From Prasinococcaceae sp. CCMP 1430 (lineage: Eukaryota > Prasinodermophyta > Palmophyllophyceae > Prasinococcales > Prasinococcaceae), in contig RQSC01000027.1 in NCBI GenBank assembly GCA_013416795.1, positions 593,936-657,935 of the forward strand: a stretch of DNA of 64,000 nucleotides. Reading direction: 5' to 3'. The stretch's first letter is position 1. Each line of letters begins with the position of its first letter. The notes under the pieces were generated by a model. It worked only from the letters and a program-made list of their open reading frames with translations, was not told the DNA's origin and did not search any database. The translations under genes and the position numbers were made by a program. Positions 57,547-64,000 of this stretch are shown here, piece after piece.

Positions 57547-58098
57547 AACGCGTGGGCGTGTGGCACACGCGACGCGCCGCTGACACTCGAGGCGCCCACC
57601 GGCGGCCTCGTGCACAAACAGGACCGCCTGGCGAGGGATTTGGTGATGCTTGTCCAGCAGGACACCGACAAGGCATTCAGGCGAATGGAGCAGCTCACCA
57701 CCCAGCTGGATGCGCTCATGAACACGACGCCGATGGCTGCGATGGAAGCGCAGGACCAGCTTGCGACAGGCGGGGAGGCGCCCGGCGCCGGTGAGGACGG
57801 GTCTGGAGAGCAGCAGCAACAATTCGAGCAGCAAGAAACGCGGCAAGAGGCAGAGCCGCAACCGGAGCAAACGCAGGAGCCGGCGCGCGCCGAAGCCGCG
57901 GAGCGCCAACGAGCACAGGAGGCGGCCTCGCGAGAGGCCGCCGCAAAGGCCAAACGCGCGGCGGCGGCCAAGGCGGCACGCGCGGCGCACGTGAGTCCGA
58001 TGGCCGGGCGTGCGAGGGGGCGCGCGCGGCCCGCGGGTGGCGTACCGCCGGCGAAGGTGCGGCTGGACACAGGTGCCGGGTTCACGGGCTTCGACTGA
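57103..58098 (+). CDS. Coiled-coil protein, unrecognised, 5' end unresolved
   Basis: Exons 57103-57463 and about 57622-58098 (or from 57592) share phase 0. The first encodes long heptad-bearing helices (ERVADDRELLAERALAAAGE, then IRQHLDKVRAVEAELTTLRQEM and IEHMRYKIEEASERCKRAKA). The join extends the coil (HAEEEKDRLARDLVMLVQQD, then TDKAFRRMEQLTTQLDALM). The tail is Gln/Glu- then Ala/Arg/Gly-rich and ends TGAGFTGFD. It may be a structural or scaffold protein; no family is recognised. The first exon starts behind GTTTGCAG, which looks like an acceptor, but no ATG is visible before it, so an earlier short exon or an internal start (ATG at about 57302) is needed. The intron holds a (GA)n run at about 57522-57545. 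Confidence 0.6.
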
Positions 58099-58439
58099 GC
58101 CCCCAAGGCCCCCCCTCGGTCGGGGACGCGCGCTCGCCGCGTCCGCGCAGTGGCACGCCGCTGAGTGTATAATCCCAAGCTTATATTTGTTCTTCTGTGG
58201 TGTCTCTATACGAAGTAGTCACTGCGTGTCGCTCGGTTAATAGGGTGGGCGCGTCGTTCTCGCCTCATTATTTGTGTACATCTGCTTGGATGAGCTCGCG
58301 CTCCTAGTAGTGTCTCACGCACGCTCTGCGTCACCTCTTCAATGGCGTGCTGTCTCACGTACTTCACGCGCGCGCCTTGGGTGCGTCAGTGTTTGCTTCA
58401 TCGAGGCCGACATCGTCCGCCATCCGCGGCCGCGCCTGC
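58099..58439. other. Convergent 3' intergenic region
   Basis: 341 bp between the coiled-coil and AP2 genes, AT-rich at 58165-58290. Nothing further is recognised. Confidence 0.5.
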
Positions 58440-60236
58440 TCAGAATCCGAGGTCGTGGAAGAGGTCGTCGTCTTCGAACAGTGTCAACGCCGACGGCAGT
58501 TCGCTCATCACATGGTTGGGCCCTCCGCCGTAGCCCATGGACTGGGCGGACATGGGTGGCATCGGCAGCGCACCCATCGGCGCGCCGCTTCCTCCCATGG
58601 CTTGCCCAGGCGCCCCGCCCATGGCGTTGTATCCCGCCCAGCCGCTCATCTGCGCGCCGTACGCGCCGCTGCTGCTGCCGCTCGCGGCCATCGCTGGCAG
58701 CCGCTGCTGCGAGTGCATCGCCATCACGTCGCCGCCATAGGCGTTGTACTGCCCCGGCGGCACGGCGCCGGCGCCCAACGGACCCTGGAGCTGCTGCTGC
58801 TGCCCCTGCTGGTACACGCCGGCGCTCTCCTCCGGAGACAGGGCACCCACGAACGGAAGCATGCCGTCCACGTTGCCAACGGCGCCCGCGCCGCCCATGG
58901 CAAAGCCCATGCCCGGCGCCGCGTGCTGCATACCCATGACGTGCCCCATGCCTGACGGCCCGGCCAGCCCCTCCGCCATGTCACTGAGCATGTTGCCGTC
59001 CGCGGAGCTCTCGATGCCGCCCGAGGCGGAGTCCGCAGCTGAGTCCGTCGACGTCACCGCCTTCAGCGGAGCCTCCGACAGCGCGGCCGCCTTTCGCGCC
59101 GCGCGTTGGATGGAGGCAGGGCCCAGGTGGTTGGCCACCAGCGCTTCCTTGAAGTTGACGCGCGCCTGCACACCACGCAGCGCAACGGCCACGTTGTCGT
59201 ACGCTCGCGCGGCCCGCATCTCGTCGCGGAAGTAGCCGATGTGTCGCAGCTTGCCGTCGCCCAGCGTGCGGATGGTCGCGCGCCACTTCTTCTGCGAGCG
59301 GTCGAAGTACACGCCGAGGTACTTGGACTGTTTCTTGGGCTCGGTCGCCTTGACGATCGAGTCGTTGGCCGGATCCTCGACGTCCGGGCCCTGGCCCTCG
59401 GGGAAGTTGCACAGCGCGTCGGGGCCGAGGTGCTTGCGCGCGAGCGCGTCGTGCGCGACGGCCGCCTGCTCCTCGGTGCGGTACGAGCCGAACTGGTGTC
59501 GCGACACGTCGGGGATCTTCTTGTAAAGCCGCCACGACTTGGAGTGGTGGTCGCGGTACACGCCGCGGTAGATGCTCACCTTGCGCTTGGTGGGCTCGCG
59601 CAGCGCGCCGCGCGTCAGGTCGGCCGCGCCAGCGCGCGGCGTCTTGCTGGCCGCCTTCTTCGCCGGCGCCTTGGCGTCCCCCCCGTCCGCGTGGCCGCCG
59701 TCGTCGCCCGCGGCGGCGCCCTCGCCCGCGTCTGCCGATTGCTCCGCGGGGCCGCCCACGGTCTGCACGCCGGTGCGCGCGTAGAACTCCGGCTCGAAGT
59801 TCGTCCTCGCGCCGGGCACCCCGAGCTCGATCACGGCCTTGTCGTACGTCTGCGCCGCCTCCTCCTCGTCGACGTAGTACCCGAAGTGCTTGTTGTTGCC
59901 GCCCATGCGCACGAACACCTTCCACTTGCGCGACTGCTTGTCCCAGCAGACGCCCTTGTACGCGCTGCTGGGCTGCTTGCGGCCATCCGCGCCGCCGCCC
60001 TCGTCCGCGCCCTTGCCGCCGCCGCCCGCCTCGGGCTGCTTGCCCTTGTCGGCCGCCTTGGCCGCCTTGGCCGCGGCGGCGGCGGCGGCGGCGGGCGGCT
60101 TGGCCGAGCCCCTGTCCCTCCTCGCGCCTCCGGACCTCGACTTGTGCTCGCCGCTGCGCCGCGGCTTCTTCGCCGGCGGGGGCTTCGCCTCCGCAGGGGA
60201 GGGACGCTTGGCGGACGCGCGCGCCGCGGGCGCTCC
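58440..60236 (-). CDS. Transcription factor with three AP2 domains, 5' truncated
   Basis: The minus-strand frame is open for 598 codons from the undetermined base 60237 to the stop at 58440; no ATG occurs before the first domain, so the start is missing at the N. A Lys/Arg/Ala-rich leader precedes three AP2/ERF domains: SSAYKGVCWDKQSRKWKVFV with HFGYYVDEEEAAQTYD; IYRGVYRDHHSKSWRLY with HQFGSYRTEEQAAVAHD; and KYLGVYFDRSQKKWRATI with RHIGYFRDEMRAARAYD. Each ends in a (C/V/T)NF block. AP2 domains bind GC-rich DNA through a three-stranded sheet. The long C-terminal half is Gly/Met/Ala/Gln-rich (prion-like composition) and ends in an acidic-hydrophobic patch, LTLFEDDDLFHDLGF, that looks like an activation domain. 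Confidence 0.9.
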   Translation of the reverse strand, partial: GAPAARASAKRPSPAEAKPPPAKKPRRSGEHKSRSGGARRDRGSAKPPAAAAAAAAKAAKAADKGKQPEAGGGGKGADEGGGADGRKQPSSAYKGVCWDKQSRKWKVFVRMGGNNKHFGYYVDEEEAAQTYDKAVIELGVPGARTNFEPEFYARTGVQTVGGPAEQSADAGEGAAAGDDGGHADGGDAKAPAKKAASKTPRAGAADLTRGALREPTKRKVSIYRGVYRDHHSKSWRLYKKIPDVSRHQFGSYRTEEQAAVAHDALARKHLGPDALCNFPEGQGPDVEDPANDSIVKATEPKKQSKYLGVYFDRSQKKWRATIRTLGDGKLRHIGYFRDEMRAARAYDNVAVALRGVQARVNFKEALVANHLGPASIQRAARKAAALSEAPLKAVTSTDSAADSASGGIESSADGNMLSDMAEGLAGPSGMGHVMGMQHAAPGMGFAMGGAGAVGNVDGMLPFVGALSPEESAGVYQQGQQQQLQGPLGAGAVPPGQYNAYGGDVMAMHSQQRLPAMAASGSSSGAYGAQMSGWAGYNAMGGAPGQAMGGSGAPMGALPMPPMSAQSMGYGGGPNHVMSELPSALTLFEDDDLFHDLGF

Positions 60237-60237
60237 N

Positions 60238-61020
60238 GGACGGGACGGGGGCGGAAATATGCGAGCAGCTCGAGGCGCAGTGGGGCATGCGGCCGGCGGA
60301 CGGCTCGCGGCTGGCTTTCATATGCGGCGCGGGCACGGGAGGCACGCTCGCTGGCGTGCACGCGGCGCTGTGCGAGCGGTTCGCAGGCGCGCGAGCGTTC
60401 CTCGCCGACCCGCAGGGTTCGTCCCTCTTCAATCGCGTGGTGAAGGGGGTCCTGTACACGCGCGAGGAGGCCGAGGGGAAGAGGCGGGCGAATCCGTTCG
60501 ATACGGTCGTCGAAGGTGTGTGCGCGCGACGCTGCGGCCCCAGGGCCGCGCCTGCAGCAGTGGCCGTCGCGTCAGGTGCTGCCGTCGAAAGCTCACCCCA
60601 CACCCTCGCGCGGCACTGCCCTCCTCGCCATCCCCGCGCGGCGCAATGCCGCCCTGCGCGTAGGGGTGGGACTCAACCGCCTGACGGCCAACTTCTCGCT
60701 GGTGGTCGACCAGCTCGCCGGCGCCGCGCGCGTGAGCGACCGCGAGGCCGTCCTGATGGCGCGATACCTCCGGGCGCGCGAGGGACTCTGGGTGGGCTCG
60801 AGCTCCGCCATCAACGCCGCCGCCGCGACCAAGCTCGCGCGCGCCCTCGGTCCGGGGCACACGGTCGTCACGGTGCTGTGCGACGGAGGGCACAGGCACC
60901 TGAGCAAGTTCTGGAGCGACGAGTACTTGGCGGGCGTCGGCCTGGGCGTCGAGGAGGCGTTCGAGAGGCGGATGCTCGAGCGCGCGTGCGGCGCCGAATT
61001 GTCGGAGCGCGGGGGGGTTT
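60238..61020 (+). CDS. Cysteine-synthase-like PLP enzyme, 5' truncated
   Basis: Coding begins at the N junction (60237) in mid-protein. Exon 60238-60515 reads GAEICEQLEAQWG, then FICGAGTGGTLAGVHAAL (the PLP-phosphate Gly loop). The intron 60516-60663 starts GTGTGTG and ends GCGTAG. The second exon restores FDTVVEGVGLNRLTANF and continues to LWVGSSSAINAAAA, VVTVLCDGGHRHLSKFW and SDEYL, the pattern of the fungal/algal cysteine synthase 2 group in the OASS/CBS family. The catalytic Lys would lie in the missing N-terminus. Reliable similarity ends about 60950; the frame stays open to 61691, but the rest looks noncoding and an AATAAA lies at 61193, so the true stop or a last intron is not resolved. 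Confidence 0.8.
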
Positions 61021-62181
61021 CGCGTCGACGGCGCCGCGAAACCGCGGGCGATTCGCAGTGCTCGTCGATGCGCGCGGCGAGCGCGCGCCTTCAGCGGCTT
61101 TTCCCGCGGCATCTGGAGGGGCGCGCGCGCGCGCGTGGCGCGCCGGGCTCCACGTGGGCAGCGCCGTCGCGCTCCCATCGTTCCTTCACCCAAAATAAAG
61201 ATGAAATGTACCCACGGGAGATCATGTCTGCGCATGCGGCGAGTGCGGGCGCTCCCGCCGCGCTGGCGCGTGTGGCCCGCGTGCGCCCTGGCGCCGCGAG
61301 CGCTTTTCCCCCTCGCCCGCCTCGCCCCCGCCCTCCGCGCGCCGCCGCCGACGGGATCGAATCCTGCGGCCGCGCGCCCCAGTGTCCCGGGGTCGGTCCC
61401 AGCGGGCGCCGCGGCCACACGCGCGGCCACACTACCACTCCGCCCGGCTCGACCGACCACACGCGCCGGGAGACACGCGCACAGACACACGCGCCACGCG
61501 CAGACGCACACACACGACGCGAGAGCGCATGCAGCAGCCTGTGCCTCATCACAAGGACTGTAAGCCGGTGCGAAGTGCGAAGCGCGGTACCGCGGGAAAA
61601 CATCCAACGTACCGTCAGGGTTCGAGGTTTGGTATCGTCGCAATTGGATGTGACGGCGGGGTCGTCGCCGGATGGGTCGGGGTTGGGCTGAAACGTGTGG
61701 CCACCGCCCGGCACACGCCTCTGCAGCAACGCCGAGCCTGCCGAGCTGGCTGCCGCTGCCGCTGCTGCTGCTGCGTGTGCATGGGCTCACGTTGGGGAGG
61801 CCGCAGGGGCGGCTCGCTCGCAGGCTCGTGCCGCGCATGCTCGCGCGTGACGACAACGTGTGCTGCGAGCGTCGGCGTGCTGGCCCCTGCACGCTCGGCC
61901 CCATCCCTCCCTGCGGTGTGTGCAGGCGACGGACCCGCGCGGCCTCGCGGGAGGATCTTCGGCCCGCGGCGCGTCACTGCCGCGAGTCACTGCTGGGGCC
62001 TTTGAGGTTAAATTAAAAACGGGTTTGAACTTTGTATATAATTTCATTCATTTTGAGCTACGGCGGCGTGGGTGGGTTGGGGTTGGGGGCGCGCGCGGCG
62101 GCGCCGCGCGCAGCACTTCGGCGAGCGCGCCCGCGGGGTGACGGTCGCGCGTACACCCCCGCGTGCGGGGGGGGGGGGGGG
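61021..62181. other. Intergenic, before the assembly gap
   Basis: GC-rich simple sequence with an AATAAA at 61193-61198, a CA/CG-rich patch (61480-61530), an AT-rich island (62005-62055, containing TTTGTATATAATTT) and a G run ending at the gap (62167-62181). No gene is supported; the AT-rich island could be a promoter for the ankyrin gene. Confidence 0.5.
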
Positions 62182-62472
62182 NNNNNNNNNNNNNNNNNNN
62201 NNNNNNNNNNNNNNNNNNNNNNNNNNNNNNNNNNNNNNNNNNNNNNNNNNNNNNNNNNNNNNNNNNNNNNNNNNNNNNNNNNNNNNNNNNNNNNNNNNNN
62301 NNNNNNNNNNNNNNNNNNNNNNNNNNNNNNNNNNNNNNNNNNNNNNNNNNNNNNNNNNNNNNNNNNNNNNNNNNNNNNNNNNNNNNNNNNNNNNNNNNNN
62401 NNNNNNNNNNNNNNNNNNNNNNNNNNNNNNNNNNNNNNNNNNNNNNNNNNNNNNNNNNNNNNNNNNNNNNNN
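62182..62472. other. Assembly gap (291 N)
   Basis: A run of undetermined bases, entered on the left through a poly-G stretch. It removes the start of the ankyrin gene. Confidence 0.99.
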
Positions 62473-63569
62473 GCGCGCGCGACCCGGTGCGCGCGAACGC
62501 GTCGAGCAGGAGGCGTCGCTCGCGCCACTTCCTGGCGCGCGACGTGAGCACCCCGGCGCAGCTGCGGTGGGCCGCGCGCGAGTGCATGTGGGCGCAGCCG
62601 CTCGGCGTGGGGGACACCCGCCCGCCGCGCGACCTGCGCGACCCGCGGCTCACGGCGGCGGCGGCCCGCAGCGGCCACACGAGCGTGCTCAAGTACCTCG
62701 TCCACGAGCGCCGCTGCCCGGTGGACGAGCGCGCCTGCGCGGGGGCCGCCGCCAACGGCGACCTGGAGGCGCTGCGCTGGCTGCGCGAGCAGTGCAACTG
62801 CCCCTGGGACCGCCGCACGCCGGCCCTGGCGGCCGAGGGGGGGCACCTCGACGTGCTCAAGTACTGTCGCAGCGCCGAGGACGAGGCGCAGCGCTGCCCG
62901 TGGGATAGCTGGACGTGCGCGCAGGCCGCGCACAGCGGACAGATGGAGGTGCTCATGTGGGCGAACACGAACGGCTGCCCGCACGGCGACTCGAAGACCA
63001 TCACGGTGGCCGCCGGGCGCGGCGACCTGGCGATGGTCATGTGGTGCGAGCGCAACGGCTTCCCGTGGGACGACCGCACCGCGATGGCGGCGTGCGAGGG
63101 CGGGCACCTCGAGGTGCTCAAGTACGTGCACGAGTACGGGTGCCCGTGGAGCGAGGCGTGCTTCGCGATTGCGGCGGCCGAGGGGCACGTGGAGGTGCTC
63201 AAGTACCTCCTGGAGGAGGGCTGCCCGTGGAACACGGACGCCGTGAACGAGGCGGCCGGGGCGGGGCAGCTCGGCGCGCTCGCGTGGCTGCACGAGGAGG
63301 GCGCCCCCTGGGACGCCGCCGTGTGCGCCTTCGCCGCGCGCAACGGGAACCTCGCGGTCCTCAAGTGGCTGCGCGAACACGGGGCGCCGTGGGACTTCCG
63401 CGTGCGCGCGTTCGCGGACGCCCGCGGCCACACCAAGCTGCTGCGCTGGGCGCTCGATAACGGCGTGCCCGCCCACTTCGATCCCGCGAACCTCGAGGAG
63501 ATCGACGAGGACGCGCTCCTGGACGCCGAGGACGGCTTCGCGGAGGTCGAGCCCCAGCAGATGGACTGA
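62473..63569 (+). CDS. Ankyrin-repeat protein with CPW-type repeats, 5' truncated
   Basis: Open from the gap to the TGA at 63567-63569, 365 codons. About nine ankyrin-like units of 30-33 residues follow the pattern A(A/C)xxGHLEVLKYLxExGCPWDxxT, e.g. AAAARSGHTSVLKYL, CEGGHLEVLKYVHEYGCPW and AEGHVEVLKYLLEEGCPW. The CPW(D/N/S) finger signature is common in ankyrin families of algae and of their large DNA viruses. The C-terminus is acidic (EEIDEDALLDAEDGF). These are protein-interaction scaffolds; a partner cannot be predicted. The N-terminal part (HFLARDVSTPAQLRWAARE) may be a lead-in to the repeats; an F-box-like or other head domain could lie in the gap. No sign of viral neighbours is seen. 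Confidence 0.9.
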
Positions 63570-63694
63570 TGTGCAGCTCCCGCAAGCCAGCGGTTGAGCG
63601 CGACGGAGAGATGAGGGCGCCCGCGCGACCATGTGGAGTGCGCGCAATTAACGCGTCCCTGCGTGAGGACCAGCCAAGGCAACAGTTTTCCTCG

Positions 63695-64000
63695 TCATGC
63701 GCCGCCTCGCGTGCGGCGACGCTTGTTGTCTCTATCAAAGTATGTAACGCGAAGAAGGATACTGCCAACTAGTACTACACGCGCGCAGCGCATCCGCCGA
63801 TTGGCGGCCGAGCTCGAGACCTTGGCCGGCGCCTCTTTCCCAGCAGCGACGAGGATGGCGTCGCGCTCGATGCCCCCTGTGAGGACAGTGAGGCGCGGCA
63901 GCAGGCGGTGGGACCCGCCGATTCTTGTGAGGTGCGAGGCGACCCTCGAGGCCTCGACGCCCCGGCACGCGCCACCCCTCGCCGACAAACTCGCCCGTGG
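63695..64000 (-). CDS. Possible gene end running off the window
   Basis: A minus-strand frame open to the right edge has a protein-like stretch (SHLTRIGGSHRLLPRLTVLT, then GIERDAILVAAGKEAPAKVS), followed by poorer sequence. No family is recognised. Strand would fit the alternating gene order. Exon limits are unknown. Confidence 0.3.
   Translation of the reverse strand, partial: PRASLSARGGACRGVEASRVASHLTRIGGSHRLLPRLTVLTGGIERDAILVAAGKEAPAKVSSSAANRRMRCARVVLVGSILLRVTYFDRDNKRRRTRGGA

Noticed and set aside
62473-63569. Integrated giant-virus region inferred from the CPW ankyrin repeats
   Set aside because: Such ankyrin proteins are also common host genes in algae; no capsid, polymerase or other viral gene is nearby and composition matches the host.

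Overview
The window is nuclear DNA of a eukaryote. Coding regions are very GC-rich, with C or G at most third codon positions. Most genes are broken by short introns, roughly 70-220 bp and one possibly longer, with donors mostly of the GTGCGTG/GTGAGT type and acceptors mostly CGCAG/TGCAG. Products include eukaryote-only proteins: beta-tubulin, COG2, a BIG-type Sec7 ARF-GEF, RAD9, TIPIN/Swi3 and an alpha-kinase. Plastid-type functions are also present: an ISE2-like DEVH helicase with a transit-like leader, shikimate kinase, a CreA-family protein and an alanyl-tRNA synthetase with an Ala/Arg-rich leader. A triple-AP2 protein and an ankyrin protein with W/C-P-W repeats also point to a photosynthetic protist. 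A high-GC marine microalga such as a haptophyte or pelagophyte fits best; the species cannot be named from this sequence.

Layout. 0-10.8 kb: a small membrane protein, ISOC2-like hydrolase, TPR+SGNH protein, ParB-like (ParBc_2) protein, phosphoglycerate mutase, an RRM+WW RNA-binding protein, and an unrecognised gene cut by an N at 10776. 10.8-18.8 kb: gene-poor, first GC-rich simple sequence and then a block of lower GC with a 100-bp direct repeat. 18.8-25 kb: a coiled-coil/low-complexity protein, a signal-peptide protein made of WW-like units, and beta-tubulin. 25-45.5 kb: COG2, alpha-kinase, Sec7 ARF-GEF, a membrane protein, RAD9, DUF6314-like protein, CreA, AlaRS and shikimate kinase. 45.5-48.7 kb: a CTAG-rich satellite, then a 66-bp inverted repeat pair enclosing a sulfotransferase gene. 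48.7-60.2 kb: KMO-like monooxygenase, ISE2-like helicase, FAH-family hydrolase, TIPIN, a coiled-coil protein and triple AP2. 60.2-64 kb: a truncated cysteine-synthase-like gene, a 291-bp gap, a 5'-truncated ankyrin protein, and a possible gene end.

Neighbouring genes alternate strand almost without exception (25 of 28 adjacent pairs). Short convergent 3' ends alternate with short shared divergent promoters. Several intergenic stretches share short AT-rich words, such as TACTGTA.

The most striking signal is inside beta-tubulin. A 95-base stretch (23190-23284) is written backwards but not complemented. Read in reverse it encodes exactly the missing conserved tubulin residues; as given it introduces a stop. 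No known DNA process does this, so it should be treated first as a sequence-processing error. The same gene also carries a 127-bp duplicate of the start of its third exon.
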